A DNA stretch of 64,000 bases from the NCBI RefSeq assembly GCF_008801925.2, contig NZ_CP062803.1, positions 2,666,001-2,730,000 on the forward strand, given 5' to 3'. The position numbers were made by a program, and so were the translations under genes. Under the pieces are notes generated by a model, which was not told the DNA's origin, made no database searches, and was given only the letters and a program-made list of their open reading frames with translations. Each line of letters starts with the position of its first letter. Position 1 is the stretch's first letter. Below are positions 46,961 to 61,899 of the stretch, piece after piece. The stretch is from Cupriavidus basilensis (GTDB lineage: Bacteria; Pseudomonadota; Gammaproteobacteria; Burkholderiales; Burkholderiaceae).

Positions 46961-47995
46961 TTAGTTGTACAACGCCTTGCCCGAACCGTCCTTGACGGAG
47001 CTCTTCCAGGTCGCGCGGATCTGGTTCACCACGGCGTCCGGCAGCGGTACGTAGTCAAGTTCGCTGGCCATGTTGCCGCCGCTCTTGTACGCCCAGTCGA
47101 AGAACTTCAGCACTTCGGCGCCCTGCGCTGCCTTTTCCTGGTTCTTGTGCACCAGGATGAAGGTCGCGCCGGCGATCGGCCATGCCGTCTTGCCCGGTTC
47201 GTTGGTCAGGATCTGGTAGTAGGTCTTGCTCCAGTCAGCGCCTGCTGCTGCTGCCTTGAAGCCATCGTCACCAGGCTGAACCACTGCACCTGCAGCGTTC
47301 TTCATGTTCAGGTGGGTCATCTTGTTCTGCTTGGCGTAGGCGTACTCGACGTAGCCGATGGCGCCATTCAGGCGTTGCACGAAAGCGGCCACGCCTTCGT
47401 TACCCTTGCCGCCGGTGCCACCGCCCGGCCAGTTCACCGTGGTGCCCTCGCCCACCGAACTCTTCCAGTCCGGGCTGACCTTGGACAGATAGTTGGTGAA
47501 GATGAAGGTGGTGCCCGAACCATCGGCGCGGCGCACCGGCAGGATGTCCTGGCTCGGCAGCTTGGCGTGCGGGTTCAGCGCCTTGATGGCGGGATCGTCC
47601 CACTTCTTGATCTTGCCCAGGTAGATGTTCGCCAGCACTTCGCCGGTGATGGTCAGCTCACCCGGCTTGATGCCTTGCAGGTTGATCACCGGCACCACGC
47701 CGCCGATCACCGTGGGAAACTGCACCAAGCCTTGCTTGGCCAGTTCTTCGTCCTTCAGGGGCGCGTCGGAAGCGCCAAAATCGACAGTCTTGGCGCCGAT
47801 CTGCTTGATGCCGCCGGACGAGCCGATGGATTGATAGTTGACCTTGTTACCCGTTGCTTTCTGGTATGCGTCGGCCCATTTGGAATATACGGGCGCCGGG
47901 AAAGAAGCGCCAGCACCGGTAATTTCCGCCGCGAACGCAGTGCCCGCCACCACCAACGACACGATGCCTGCTACGGCAGTCTTGACCAGCTTCAT
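46961..47995 (-). CDS. pstS: Periplasmic phosphate-binding protein
   Basis: This 344-aa protein has a clean signal peptide ([22 protein letters not shown]). Its phosphate-binding loops include [31 protein letters not shown] and [11 protein letters not shown]. The ATG at 47995 follows GGAGGA; the frame extends slightly upstream. It is the first gene of pstSCAB-phoUBR and has two Pho boxes in front of it. Confidence 0.97.
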   Translation of the reverse strand: MKLVKTAVAGIVSLVVAGTAFAAEITGAGASFPAPVYSKWADAYQKATGNKVNYQSIGSSGGIKQIGAKTVDFGASDAPLKDEELAKQGLVQFPTVIGGVVPVINLQGIKPGELTITGEVLANIYLGKIKKWDDPAIKALNPHAKLPSQDILPVRRADGSGTTFIFTNYLSKVSPDWKSSVGEGTTVNWPGGGTGGKGNEGVAAFVQRLNGAIGYVEYAYAKQNKMTHLNMKNAAGAVVQPGDDGFKAAAAGADWSKTYYQILTNEPGKTAWPIAGATFILVHKNQEKAAQGAEVLKFFDWAYKSGGNMASELDYVPLPDAVVNQIRATWKSSVKDGSGKALYN

Positions 47996-48021
47996 ATGTC
48001 CTCCAGAGACATGGTTGGGGA

Positions 48022-48039
48022 ATGACAATTTTTTGACAA
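48022..48039 (-). promoter_or_regulatory. Second Pho-box-like site, inside the pstS leader
   Basis: On the minus strand TTGTCAA, four bases, TTGTCAT: the same 7+4+7 pattern as the upstream box. It lies downstream of the predicted -10, between the promoter and the ribosome site. Confidence 0.6.
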
Positions 48040-48044
48040 CTCGA

Positions 48045-48078
48045 ACTGTAAGCCCCGACTATGACAATTCCATGACAT
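48045..48078 (-). promoter_or_regulatory. Pho box and -10 of the pstS promoter
   Basis: On the minus strand ATGTCAT (48078-48072), four bases, TTGTCAT (48067-48061), then ten bases and TACAGT (48050-48045). Both the half-site spacing and the box to -10 distance fit a PhoB-activated promoter. Confidence 0.8.
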
Positions 48079-48211
48079 CACGAAATCTTCTCTAAAGTTT
48101 GCGAGGCCAGCCTCTCTCAGCACATCGATCGGCGCGCCAGCCATGTCCGTTTCGACCCATCTCCGGCCTTCCGCAAGCCCAAAAATTTTACGGTTAATTG
48201 CTTTTTTAAAG

Positions 48212-48236
48212 AAAAAAAGCCGGGCAGCAGCCCGGC
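48212..48236 (-). terminator. Terminator after glmM
   Basis: On the minus strand a 7-bp stem GCCGGGC/GCCCGGC with a TGCT loop is followed by seven T residues. Confidence 0.9.
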
Positions 48237-48279
48237 GTCTTAGCAACAGCTAGTGACGATGAAGCAGAACCGGCGGCGC

Positions 48280-49626
48280 TCAGGCCCGCAAGGCGTCCGC
48301 CAGCGTCTGCGCTGCCTGCTCCGCGGTCTCGACCTTCTCGGCTTCGACCATCACCCGCACCACCGGCTCGGTCCCCGATGCGCGGATCAATACCCGGCCC
48401 CGGCCCTCGAGCTGCGGCTCGATCATGGCGCGCGCCGCGCTCAGGCCCGCGTGGGACTGCCAGTCAAAGCCCTTTTCCACGCGCACATTGATCAGCGTTT
48501 GCGGGAACAGCGAAACGCCTTCGAGCAATTGCGACAGGGTCTTGCCGCTACGGCGCAACGCGGCCAGTACCTGCAACGCGGAGACGATGCCGTCGCCGGT
48601 AGTGTGGCGGTCCAGGCAGAGCAGATGACCCGAGCCCTCGCCGCCCAGCGTCCACTTGCGCTTGTTCAGCTCTTCCAGCACATAGCGGTCGCCCACCTTG
48701 GCGCGCACGAACTCCACGCCCTGGCGCTTGAGCGCGAGTTCCACCGCCATATTGGTCATCAGCGTGCCCACCGCGCCCTCCACGGCCTGGCCCGCCTGCA
48801 GGCGGTCCTGGACGATCAGGTACAGCAGTTCATCCCCGTTGAACAGGCGTCCGTCGCGGTCCACCACCTGCAGGCGGTCCGCGTCGCCGTCGAAGGCCAG
48901 GCCGAGATCGGCGCCATTGGCCTTGACCGCTTCGATCAGTTTTTCCGGGGCCGTCGCGCCGTAGCCGGCGTTGATGTTGCGCCCGTCCGGCTGGTTGCCG
49001 ATCGAGATCACGTCGGCGCCAAGCTCATGGAAGACGTGCGGAGCAATGTGATAGGCGGCGCCATGCGCGCAGTCCACCACCAGCTTCAGCTTGTGCAGGT
49101 CCTGCTCGTAGGGGAACGTGCTCTTGCAGAATTCGATGTAGCGGCCAGCGGCATCCTCGATGCGGCGCGCGCGGCCGAGATCGTCCGAGCGCACGCAGAC
49201 CATCGGCTCTTCCAGCGCTTGCTCGATCGCCATTTCCACGGCGTCCGGCAGCTTGTCGCCATCGGCGGAGAAGAACTTGATGCCGTTGTCGTAGTACGGA
49301 TTGTGACTGGCGGAGATGACCACGCCTGCCGACAAGCGCAGCGCACGTGTGAGATAGGCCACGCCCGGTGTCGGCAGCGGCCCGGTCAGCAGCACGTTGA
49401 CGCCTGCCGAGGTAAAGCCGGCCTCCAGCGCGGCCTCCAGCATATAGCCGGAAATGCGCGTGTCCTTGCCGATCAGGACGGTCGGACGCGCCTGATCTTG
49501 CTGCTTTGCGCCATGGGCAAGCACCATGCCCGCCGCATAGCCCAGGCGCATCACGAAGTCGGGCGTGATCGGCGCCTCGCCAACCCTGCCGCGAATCCCG
49601 TCCGTGCCGAAATACTTGCGTGTCAT
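48280..49626 (-). CDS. glmM: Phosphoglucosamine mutase
   Basis: This 448-aa enzyme converts glucosamine-6-phosphate to glucosamine-1-phosphate for peptidoglycan and lipopolysaccharide precursors. The phospho-serine is Ser107 in [14 protein letters not shown], the metal loop is FDGDADR, and the phosphate-binding loop RASGTEP is near the C-terminus. It follows folP by 88 bp in the conserved order rlmE-ftsH-folP-glmM. Confidence 0.97.
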   Translation of the reverse strand: MTRKYFGTDGIRGRVGEAPITPDFVMRLGYAAGMVLAHGAKQQDQARPTVLIGKDTRISGYMLEAALEAGFTSAGVNVLLTGPLPTPGVAYLTRALRLSAGVVISASHNPYYDNGIKFFSADGDKLPDAVEMAIEQALEEPMVCVRSDDLGRARRIEDAAGRYIEFCKSTFPYEQDLHKLKLVVDCAHGAAYHIAPHVFHELGADVISIGNQPDGRNINAGYGATAPEKLIEAVKANGADLGLAFDGDADRLQVVDRDGRLFNGDELLYLIVQDRLQAGQAVEGAVGTLMTNMAVELALKRQGVEFVRAKVGDRYVLEELNKRKWTLGGEGSGHLLCLDRHTTGDGIVSALQVLAALRRSGKTLSQLLEGVSLFPQTLINVRVEKGFDWQSHAGLSAARAMIEPQLEGRGRVLIRASGTEPVVRVMVEAEKVETAEQAAQTLADALRA

Positions 49627-49714
49627 ATGGTCAATCTCCCGTTGTTCGGTGTTGCGGATGCCGAATGCTAAAGGCTAAGCGCGCAATGCTGGATGCCCGT
49701 AATCAAAACAAATG

Positions 49715-50587
49715 TTAACAGGCAATAGTTTCATGACGGATGGCCCACCAGACCTTGAGCGCATCCACAGTTTGTTCCACGTCGTGCACACGCACGATAT
49801 ACGCCCCGCGTTCCGCGGCGCATACCGCCGCTGCCAGGCTGGCGGCGATCCGCTGCTGCGGCGGCCGCCCATCCAGGATCGCGCCGAGCGTCGACTTGCG
49901 CGACAGGCCAACCAGCAAGGGCAGGCCGTCCACCGCCAGTTGCGGCAACTGGCCCAGCAACCGCAGATTATGATCCGGCGTCTTGCCAAAGCCAAAGCCC
50001 GGATCGAGCGTGATGCGGCTTTCAGCCACGCCGGCAGCGCGCAGCGCGTCCACCCGCTCGCGCAGGAAACCAGCCACCTCTTGCACCACATCCTCGTACT
50101 GGGGTTGCTCCTGCATGGTCTGCGGATCGCGCTGCATATGCATCACACAGAGTCCGGCCTGCCCCGCCTGCGCCTCGCTCACCGCCTCGACGGCGCCAGG
50201 CATGCGAAAGCCCCAGATGTCATTGATCAGGTCCGCCCCGGCAGCCAGCGCCGCGCGCATGACTTCCGGCTTGTAGGTATCGATGGAGAGCGGCCGGCCA
50301 CAGTCGCGCAGCGCCTCGACCATCGGCAGTACGCGTGCCAGCTCCTCGTCCAGCGGCAATGCCGCCGACCCCGGCCGGCTGGACTCGCCGCCAATATCAA
50401 TGATGTCCACGCCCTCGGCAATCATGCGCTCGGCATGGCGCAAGGCGGCATCGCGGCCAGCATGCTGGCCGCCATCGGAAAAGGAATCGGGGGTGACGTT
50501 CAGGATGCCCATCACCAGCGGACGGCGGTCGCGCGCGAAGCGGTAGCGGCCGCACTGGAAACTCGAAGCGGTTGAGATCGGCGACAA
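49715..50587 (-). CDS. folP: Dihydropteroate synthase (start uncertain)
   Basis: It joins 4-aminobenzoate to the pterin diphosphate in folate synthesis and is the sulfonamide target. It shows VMGILNVTPDSFSDGG, IDIGGESSRPGSA, DPGFGFGKT and the final GAYIVRVHDV. The open frame extends to a GTG at 50665, but that codon lies inside the ftsH terminator hairpin. No ATG precedes VMGILNV, so a TTG at 50587 or 50602 is the likely start; 50587 gives about 290 aa, the family length. No clear ribosome site supports either. Confidence 0.9.
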   Translation of the reverse strand: MSPISTASSFQCGRYRFARDRRPLVMGILNVTPDSFSDGGQHAGRDAALRHAERMIAEGVDIIDIGGESSRPGSAALPLDEELARVLPMVEALRDCGRPLSIDTYKPEVMRAALAAGADLINDIWGFRMPGAVEAVSEAQAGQAGLCVMHMQRDPQTMQEQPQYEDVVQEVAGFLRERVDALRAAGVAESRITLDPGFGFGKTPDHNLRLLGQLPQLAVDGLPLLVGLSRKSTLGAILDGRPPQQRIAASLAAAVCAAERGAYIVRVHDVEQTVDALKVWWAIRHETIAC

Positions 50588-50648
50588 GATGCGAAAGGAC
50601 AAAAGCCAGGAAAATGGAAAACCGCAGCGCGACGTACGCGCCTGCAAA

Positions 50649-50678
50649 GAAAAAAGCCGGCGCACAAGGCGCCGGCTT
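50649..50678 (-). terminator. Terminator after ftsH
   Basis: On the minus strand a 10-bp stem AAGCCGGCGC/GCGCCGGCTT (loop CTTGT) is followed by a T-rich run. folP begins just downstream, so folP-glmM need either read-through or a separate promoter. Confidence 0.85.
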
Positions 50679-50772
50679 CAGGCTTGGTGAACGACCGCTA
50701 CAACCACGACAACCGCGCCAGCGCGCTACGGATTACCGGAGCGCCGGTGACATCATCGTGCCGGCCATCCGC

Positions 50773-52656
<1,884 letters not shown>

Positions 52657-52760
52657 GGCCAAACTCCTTTACGAACGCCTTGCCAACGGGATAGCTGCAT
52701 TGTAATGCAGCGCCCGGCGTCGGGGTAAAAAGCAAATTCATCGAAGCGATAGGCACCGCC

Positions 52761-53426
52761 TCACCCCGCCGACTTGAGGAAACGCCCAAGAATGAAGGTC
52801 TCGGAAGACTTATCGCGTGACGCCTTGGGCTTGCGTTTGGCGACCACCTTGAACTGGCGTTTGAACTTCTCCACGATCTGGCTGTAGCCGCTGCCATGGA
52901 AACACTTTACCAGCAATGAGCCCTCCGGCTTCAGATGGGCCTGGGCAAATTCCAGCGCCAGGTCACATAAGTAATCGATACGGGCCGCATCGGCAAAGGC
53001 TACACCGGACAAATTGGGGGCCATGTCCGACAAAACAAGATCAATCTTCGCGCCGCCGGACGCCTGCAGCACGATTTCCTCCAACTGCCGGAAAACCTCC
53101 TCCTCGCGGAAGTCACCCTGAATAAATGTGACGTCGGCGACAGCTTCCATCGGCAACAGGTCGATGGCAATCACCGCGCCGTCGATGCCGCCGTCCTTGG
53201 CGCGCGTAGATGCCGCCAGCTTGTTGCGGGCGTACTGGCTCCAGCTGCCGGGGGCCGCGCCGAGGTCGACAATGACCTGGCCGGGGCGGATCAGCTTGTC
53301 CTGCTCGTCGATCTCCTTCAGCTTATACGCTGCGCGGGCTCGGTAGCCCTCGCGCTGCGCCAATTTGACGTAGGGATCGTTGATATGGTCGTGCAACCAC
53401 GCCTGATTGAATTTGTTCTTGGCCAT
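52761..53426 (-). CDS. rlmE: 23S rRNA 2'-O-ribose U2552 methyltransferase
   Basis: This 221-aa RlmE/FtsJ enzyme has the SAM-binding motif [13 protein letters not shown], the acidic motif [13 protein letters not shown] and the catalytic Lys in [11 protein letters not shown]. It modifies the A-loop of 23S rRNA in a late 50S assembly step. It lies upstream of ftsH and divergent from yhbY, the arrangement seen in E. coli. Confidence 0.96.
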   Translation of the reverse strand: MAKNKFNQAWLHDHINDPYVKLAQREGYRARAAYKLKEIDEQDKLIRPGQVIVDLGAAPGSWSQYARNKLAASTRAKDGGIDGAVIAIDLLPMEAVADVTFIQGDFREEEVFRQLEEIVLQASGGAKIDLVLSDMAPNLSGVAFADAARIDYLCDLALEFAQAHLKPEGSLLVKCFHGSGYSQIVEKFKRQFKVVAKRKPKASRDKSSETFILGRFLKSAG

Positions 53427-53621
53427 TCCGGATACATCTGTATGGAGAAAAACGCCGCCGGCCCGCGGCCGCCCGTGCGTTTTTCACTCGTTTTGCTGTT
53501 TTTGCAGCCTGACCGCGCCAGTTTGACGGATAATACGCGCCGATTCGCTTTTTCGGCACTTCGGTGCCTTGGTTTGCGCACCACTTGCGCGCCCATTTGC
53601 GCCCTCGCCTGCGCTTTACTT

Positions 53622-54119
53622 ATGCCCGCTCTTCAACTTATTCCCGCCCAGCGTTCAGAACTCCGCTCCCGTGCCCATGGCCTCAATCCGGTCGTGATGA
53701 TCGGCGGCGAAGGTCTGACGCGTCCCGTCCTGGCCGAAATCGACCGTAGCCTGGCGTCTCACGACCTGATCAAGATCCGCGTGTTCGGCGACGACCGCGA
53801 AAGCCGCATCGCCATGTACGAAACCATCTGCGAAGATCTGGACGCCGCTCCGATCCAGCATATCGGCAAGCTGCTGGTGGTATGGCGCCCGGGTCCGGCC
53901 GTCCTGAAGGAAAATCGCCCGCAGGAACTGGGCCGCCTGGCCCCGCGGGGCGGCGCCGCCCCGCGCACTGTCACGGTCAAGAAGCCTAGCGCCGCGCCCA
54001 ACCGGCGCCCCAAGCGCTCGCAAGTGACGGTGCTGGGCAATGAACGCGTCACCGCCGGCGGCAACGTCAAGCGCGCGCGCGTCCGCCCGACCAGCCAGAA
54101 GAAGAAAGCGCTCGACTAA
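53622..54119 (+). CDS. yhbY: YhbY-type CRM-domain RNA-binding protein
   Basis: This 165-aa protein has a CRM domain in its first 100 residues (LRSRAHGLNPVVMIGGEGLT, LIKIRVFGDDRESR, GKLLVVWRP). A basic C-terminal tail of about 60 residues follows (VKKPSAAPNRRPKRSQ, KRARVRPTSQKKK), absent from the short E. coli protein. YhbY binds pre-50S particles. The frame is open from 53385; the ATG at 53622 gives the domain start. The tail probably adds RNA affinity. Confidence 0.88.
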   Translation: MPALQLIPAQRSELRSRAHGLNPVVMIGGEGLTRPVLAEIDRSLASHDLIKIRVFGDDRESRIAMYETICEDLDAAPIQHIGKLLVVWRPGPAVLKENRPQELGRLAPRGGAAPRTVTVKKPSAAPNRRPKRSQVTVLGNERVTAGGNVKRARVRPTSQKKKALD

Positions 54120-54196
54120 TGTCGAAGCCATGCCAGCGCGCCCGCCCGGGCCGCCGGCATGGCAAGGGACGGCCACCCGGGCTCGCCCCTTGCGTC

Positions 54197-54700
54197 TCAC
54201 TCGCCAGCCGAGCGCGGCGCCGCTGCGCGCCACACGGTGACCAGCGCCAGCAAGCTGTGCACCAGGTAGAACACGCTGGACACGCCATGCAGCATGCCGA
54301 ATTGCCCTTTATAGGGCGACTCGGACACGCCCACGCCAAGCGCCGTTGCCTTCTCCTTCAGGTTTTCCATGAAGGGCTGGATACCGAAATACCCCGCCAG
54401 CACGCACAGCAACATGCCCAGCACAAGCCAGCGCAGGCCGCGGTAGCGTCCCGCGCCACGACGAATCATCAGGTTGCACAGCGCTAGCTGCAGCACACCG
54501 ACCACCACGCCCAGGATGGCCTCGGTCCGGAACAGCTGCCCGGCGATCAAGCCTGCCGTCTCGCGGCTGGGCAGCACGGAAAACAACGTCGGGGCCACCA
54601 TGTAGCCCACTGTCCACAGACTGCCGGCCCAGACCACGGTCAGCAGCAGGAAGATCCGATGCGGCAGCGGCGGCAGGCTCGAATAGGAAGAAGAGAACAC
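54197..54700 (-). CDS. DUF4149-type membrane protein
   Basis: This 167-aa protein has four predicted helices (IFLLLTVVWAGSLWTVGYMV, GVVVGVLQLALCNLMI, WLVLGMLLCVLAGYF, FYLVHSLLALVTVW), typical of a family of unknown function found after greA in betaproteobacteria. The GTG at 54700 is preceded by GAGG at 6-nt spacing and lies 10 bp after the greA stop, so the two are co-transcribed. Confidence 0.8.
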   Translation of the reverse strand: MFSSSYSSLPPLPHRIFLLLTVVWAGSLWTVGYMVAPTLFSVLPSRETAGLIAGQLFRTEAILGVVVGVLQLALCNLMIRRGAGRYRGLRWLVLGMLLCVLAGYFGIQPFMENLKEKATALGVGVSESPYKGQFGMLHGVSSVFYLVHSLLALVTVWRAAAPRSAGE

Positions 54701-54710
54701 GCAGCCTCGT

Positions 54711-55184
54711 TCAGACGTAGCGAACCGTGATGACTTCGTATTCGCGCTCGCCGCCAGGGGCCAGCACGATCGCCACATCGCCCTCGAACTTGCCGATCAG
54801 CGCACGCGCGATCGGCGAGCTGACGGAAATCTTGCCGCTATCCAGGTCGGCCTCGTCGTCGCCGACGATCTGGTAGCTCACGGGCTTGCCCGATTCCAGG
54901 TCTTCGAGGTCGACGGTCGCGCCAAACACGATGCGGCCATCCGTATCGAGCTGGGTCGGGTCGATGACCTGCGCCGCCGACAGCTTGGACTCCACCTCGA
55001 TGATCCGGCCTTCGATAAAGGCCTGCTTTTCCTTGGCGGCATCGTATTCGGCATTCTCGGAGAGGTCGCCTTGCGCACGTGCTTCGGAAATGGCGTTGAT
55101 CACGGCGGGACGTTCGACGGCCTTCAGGCGCTGCAGTTCCTCTTTCAGCAGCTCGGCACCGCGCTTGGTAATCGGAATGCTCAT
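54711..55184 (-). CDS. greA: Transcription elongation factor GreA
   Basis: This 157-aa factor rescues backtracked RNA polymerase by stimulating transcript cleavage. The N-terminal coiled coil includes the acidic tip ARAQGDLSENAEYDAAKE, and the C-terminal FKBP-like domain contains SPIARALIGK. The ATG at 55184 (MSIPITKRGAELL) is the family start. It follows carB by 224 bp and precedes the DUF4149 gene. Confidence 0.97.
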   Translation of the reverse strand: MSIPITKRGAELLKEELQRLKAVERPAVINAISEARAQGDLSENAEYDAAKEKQAFIEGRIIEVESKLSAAQVIDPTQLDTDGRIVFGATVDLEDLESGKPVSYQIVGDDEADLDSGKISVSSPIARALIGKFEGDVAIVLAPGGEREYEVITVRYV

Positions 55185-55335
55185 GTCTTCGTTCAGCAAA
55201 AAAATGAGCCGCAGCGGAGCAGGAACCATGCGCCGGCATCACTGCCCGGGGCACTTCCGCTCAACCGCGGCTTTGAGGTTGTCAGGTTGTATCGACGGTT
55301 AGATCGACGAAATTGCTGTTAGTTTAGGCCAAGAC

Positions 55336-55362
55336 GGCCGCCCGCAGCAACTGCGGGCGGCC
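55336..55362 (-). terminator. Strong hairpin between carB and greA
   Basis: A perfect 12-bp inverted repeat GGCCGCCCGCAG/CTGCGGGCGGCC with a 3-nt loop. It has no T run on either side, so it may be a processing or partial-termination element. Confidence 0.5.
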
Positions 55363-55408
55363 CGGAGGCCTTCAGCCGTCCAGTCTACCGTCTTTCCGTC
55401 TTCGCGCC

Positions 55409-58657
<3,249 letters not shown>

Positions 58658-58722
58658 TGCACGCTCTCATTTTTGGCCGGCCCGCACAATCGCGCGGGCC
58701 GCACCGGATATCAGGATTCGAT

Positions 58723-59403
58723 TCAGTTCAGGGTGGCCGTCGCCAGCTTGGCGCCGAAGCCGATGAACATGGCGCCTACCCCGCTCGCCATGCCCGCCGA
58801 CAGGCGTCGTCGGCGGCGAAATGCTTCGGCCAGCCTGGCGCCCACGAATATGATGGCGGTCAGGTAGGCGAAGCTGCACAACTGGCACACCAGCCCCAGC
58901 GCGACAAACGACAGCGCCGGGTAGCCGAACTGCGGATCGACGAACTGGATGAAGAAGGAGATGAAGAACAGGATGGCCTTGGGGTTGAGCAGGCTCACCA
59001 CCAGCGCCTTGCGAAACGGGCTGACCGCGCGGTCCACAGGCGTTTCGGCCTGCGCCGCCGTCCCGCCATCGCTGCCACGGCTCAACCAGGCGCGCACGGC
59101 ACCGCGCAGCATCTGGAAACCGATCCAGCCCAGATAGGCCGCACCGATAGCCTTCACCACGTAGAACAAGGCGGGGCTGGCCTTGAGCAGCGAGGCCACG
59201 CCCGCCGCCGACAGCACCATCAGGATGGCGTCCCCCAGGAACACCCCGCAGGCACCCTTGTAGCCTTCGCGCACGCCGCGTTGCGCCGCAACGGATAGCA
59301 CATACATCGAGTTCGGCCCCGGCAGCAGCACGATAAAAATCGTGCCGAGCACAAAGGTCCAGAAATCGGTAATGCCCAGCGCGGTATGCATGAAGGCGTT
59401 CAT
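58723..59403 (-). CDS. leuE: LeuE-like amino acid exporter (LysE family)
   Basis: This 226-aa, six-helix exporter has the LysE-family start FWTFVLGTIFIVLLPGPNSMYVL and NPKAILFFISFFIQFVDP, very like E. coli LeuE. It would export leucine or related neutral amino acids. It is inserted between carA (56 bp) and carB (65 bp) on the same strand, so it is probably co-expressed with carbamoyl-phosphate synthase. Confidence 0.88.
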   Translation of the reverse strand: MNAFMHTALGITDFWTFVLGTIFIVLLPGPNSMYVLSVAAQRGVREGYKGACGVFLGDAILMVLSAAGVASLLKASPALFYVVKAIGAAYLGWIGFQMLRGAVRAWLSRGSDGGTAAQAETPVDRAVSPFRKALVVSLLNPKAILFFISFFIQFVDPQFGYPALSFVALGLVCQLCSFAYLTAIIFVGARLAEAFRRRRRLSAGMASGVGAMFIGFGAKLATATLN

Positions 59404-59459
59404 CGGGTCGTCCTGCGGTCTGCTTGTCTACGTAACTTCTCGTGTTGGCTCGAACGTGC

Positions 59460-60596
59460 TTACTGGCGTGCGTCCGCCATCATCTTGGTGAAGCGGTCGA
59501 ACAGGTAAGCCACGTCGTGCGGGCCCGGCGAGGCTTCCGGGTGGCCCTGGAAGCAGAATGCCGGCTTGTCGGTCAGCGCGAAGCCCTGCAGCGAGCCATC
59601 GAACAGCGACACGTGGGTGGCGCGCACGTTGGCAGGCAGGGTGTCTGCGTCCACCGCAAAACCGTGGTTCTGCGAGGTAATCACCACGCGGCCGTCGTCG
59701 AGGTCCTTCACCGGATGGTTCGCACCATGGTGGCCGAACTTCATCTTCAGCGTCTTGGCGCCGGCGGCCAGGGCCATGATCTGGTGGCCCAGGCAGATGC
59801 CGAACGTGGGGATGCCGCGGGCGATGAACTCACGGGTGGCACGGATCGCGTAGTCGCAGGGCTCGGGATCGCCAGGGCCGTTCGACAGGAACACGCCGTC
59901 CGGGTTGAGCGCCAGGGCATCTTCCGCGCTGGCTTGCGCCGGCAGCACGGTCACCTTGCAGCCGCGTGCGGCCAGCATGCGCAGGATGTTGAACTTCACG
60001 CCGTAGTCAAAGGCCACCACGTGGAAACGCGGCGACTCCAGCTTGCCGTAGCCCTGGCCCAGCACCCATTCGGTCTGGTTCCACTCGTACGGCTCCTTGA
60101 CCGACACCACCTTGGCCAGGTCCATGCCGGCCAGGCCGGGGAAGGAACGCGCCAGGTCGATGGCCTTCTGCACATTGTCCTCGCCAGCCAGGATGCAGCC
60201 GTTCTGCGCACCCTTCTCGCGCAGGATACGGGTCAGCTTGCGGGTGTCGATGCCGGCAATCGCCACCACCTTTTCCTGCTTCAGGTAATGGCCGAGGGAA
60301 TGTTCCTTGCGGAAATTGGAGGCCAGGAGCGGCAGATCCTTGATGATCAGGCCGGCGGCATGGACTTTCGTGGCTTCGACATCCTCAGTATTGACCCCGA
60401 CATTGCCGATATGCGGATACGTCAATGTGACGATCTGCCGGGAATAGCTGGGGTCGGTGAGGATTTCCTGGTAACCGGTCAGCGCGGTGTTGAACACCAC
60501 TTCGCCGATGGTATGGCCGGAAGCGCCAATGGAATAGCCACGAAAGACCGTGCCGTCTGCAAGCGCGAGAATGGCGGACGGAAAAGACGGTAACAC
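59460..60596 (-). CDS. carA: Carbamoyl-phosphate synthase small subunit (GTG start)
   Basis: This 378-aa glutamine amidotransferase supplies ammonia to CarB. The catalytic Cys is in [11 protein letters not shown] and the His-Glu pair in [15 protein letters not shown]. The start is GTG at 60596 with AGGAG at 8-nt spacing, giving [14 protein letters not shown]. It is first in carA-leuE-carB and has a strong promoter about 255 bp upstream. Confidence 0.97.
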   Translation of the reverse strand: MLPSFPSAILALADGTVFRGYSIGASGHTIGEVVFNTALTGYQEILTDPSYSRQIVTLTYPHIGNVGVNTEDVEATKVHAAGLIIKDLPLLASNFRKEHSLGHYLKQEKVVAIAGIDTRKLTRILREKGAQNGCILAGEDNVQKAIDLARSFPGLAGMDLAKVVSVKEPYEWNQTEWVLGQGYGKLESPRFHVVAFDYGVKFNILRMLAARGCKVTVLPAQASAEDALALNPDGVFLSNGPGDPEPCDYAIRATREFIARGIPTFGICLGHQIMALAAGAKTLKMKFGHHGANHPVKDLDDGRVVITSQNHGFAVDADTLPANVRATHVSLFDGSLQGFALTDKPAFCFQGHPEASPGPHDVAYLFDRFTKMMADARQ

Positions 60597-60953
60597 GGGT
60601 AGGCTCCTGCTGGATTCACCCCGTGACCGACCTGCTCAACGCCTCTTGCCCCGTTTGTCCGGCGGGGCGACAGGCAGCGCGCGGATTGTCGATTTCGTCG
60701 ACTGGGCACGATGCTTGTCGCCGGGGCCGTTCGCTCGGTGCTCGATACGCCACATAAAACAATGCGGCGGAGCCAGGGCGAAATGGGGGCGGCGGAAGGT
60801 GGAATTCGGTAGGCGCTAGGGTGAGGGGTTCTGAAAGCGAAACTTTTGGATTATACCCCGCGCCACCCATTTTCTCAAGTTATCAAGGACTTGCGGACGC
60901 CTCCACCCTCTTCGGCGGGCCCGGCAGCCCGGCGGCATGCCAGGCCAACGTCG
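60597..60953. other. carA leader and upstream region
   Basis: No supportable gene. The carA promoter lies at 60850-60878, leaving a GC-rich untranslated leader of about 245 nt. The minus-strand frame at 60616-60870 would begin upstream of the -10, so it is not taken as a gene. No PyrR-type or arginine-box element was recognised by eye. Confidence 0.5.
60850..60878 (-). promoter_or_regulatory. carA promoter
   Basis: On the minus strand TTGAGA (60878-60873), a 17-bp spacer and TATAAT (60855-60850). Confidence 0.8.
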
Positions 60954-61364
60954 TCATTCGCCTGCCGGCACCACTGCGGTCACCTCGATCTCCACCTTGG
61001 CGCGCGCCTCCACCAGATCGGCCACTTCCACCGCCGTCATGGCCGGAAAATGACGCCCGATGGTGGCGCGGTAGTGCTCGCCGATGGCGCGGTAGGCCGC
61101 CACATATTCCACCTTGTCCTTCACATACCAGGTCATGCGCACGATGTGCTCCGGACGGGCGCCGCCCGCCGCCAGCACCGCGACGATATTGCGCAGCGCC
61201 TGGCCGACCTGCTCGGCGAAGTCATCGGTCTCGAACTCGCACTGGCCGTTCCAGCCGATCTGGCCGCCGACGAAGAGCAGGCGGCTGCCCACCTGCATTT
61301 CGGTCATGGTGCCGTTCGAGTAGCCGCGCGGCGCGGCCCAGTCTGGTGGCTGGAGAATCTTCAT
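60954..61364 (-). CDS. RidA/YjgF-family protein
   Basis: This 136-aa trimeric-fold protein of the RidA superfamily shows RGYSNGTMTEMQ, LLFVGGQIGWNG, and a late segment FPAMTAVEVADLVEARAKVEIE that replaces the canonical RidA Arg-containing stretch. It may belong to a subgroup other than the RidA deaminase proper. The ATG at 61364 gives the family start. It is 76 bp after the thioesterase gene in a CoA-dependent aromatic cluster; enamine/imine hydrolysis in that pathway is a reasonable inference. Confidence 0.8.
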   Translation of the reverse strand: MKILQPPDWAAPRGYSNGTMTEMQVGSRLLFVGGQIGWNGQCEFETDDFAEQVGQALRNIVAVLAAGGARPEHIVRMTWYVKDKVEYVAAYRAIGEHYRATIGRHFPAMTAVEVADLVEARAKVEIEVTAVVPAGE

Positions 61365-61440
61365 GGTCGGTTTTCCGTAACGTAAGAAGTGATCAGGATC
61401 CAGGATTGGGATCTTGTTTTTTTGTCTGGCCAGCTTCGCC

Positions 61441-61899
61441 CTACACGCCGGACGGGCGCATCGGCGCAGCCGCCGGGGCATCGGGCGCCAGGAAGCGCTC
61501 CATGGCCGAGCGGACTTCCGGCGGCAGTGCGCGCGACGTCATCTGCCCGGTATCCACGCATACCAGCCGCTGGGCGATCTCCACCCGCACGTCCCCTGCC
61601 GGCCCGACAAAGCGCACCTGCAACGAAAAGCTGCTGCGGCCTAGTTGGGTCACGCGCAGCTCCCGCGTCAACAATTCGCCCAGGCGACTGGGCGCGACAA
61701 AGCGGGTCGACAATTCTGCCGTCGGCACGCCGGCCTGCCCTGCGCCATGCATGTCGGCGAAGGACCAGCCAAGCGCATCGCGGAACCAGTCCTCGACCAG
61801 GTCATTGAGCATCTCGAAGTAGCGCGGGAAGAACACGATGCCGGCAGCATCGCAATCCTTGAAGCGCACCCGCGCGCTGTTGCTGAAGAACGCGTTCAC
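61441..61899 (-). CDS. 4-hydroxybenzoyl-CoA thioesterase-like hotdog protein (GTG start)
   Basis: This 152-aa hotdog-fold thioesterase has the start [31 protein letters not shown], in which the Asp of the DCDAAG motif is the likely catalytic residue. It releases acids from acyl- or aroyl-CoA. The GTG at 61899 overlaps the stop of the CoA ligase (GTGA) and follows GAGG, so translation is coupled to the ligase. Confidence 0.85.
   Translation of the reverse strand: MNAFFSNSARVRFKDCDAAGIVFFPRYFEMLNDLVEDWFRDALGWSFADMHGAGQAGVPTAELSTRFVAPSRLGELLTRELRVTQLGRSSFSLQVRFVGPAGDVRVEIAQRLVCVDTGQMTSRALPPEVRSAMERFLAPDAPAAAPMRPSGV

Noticed and set aside
60616..60870. 84-aa minus-strand frame in the carA leader
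   Set aside because: It would start upstream of the well-formed carA -10, so the promoter would lie inside the gene; no ribosome site.
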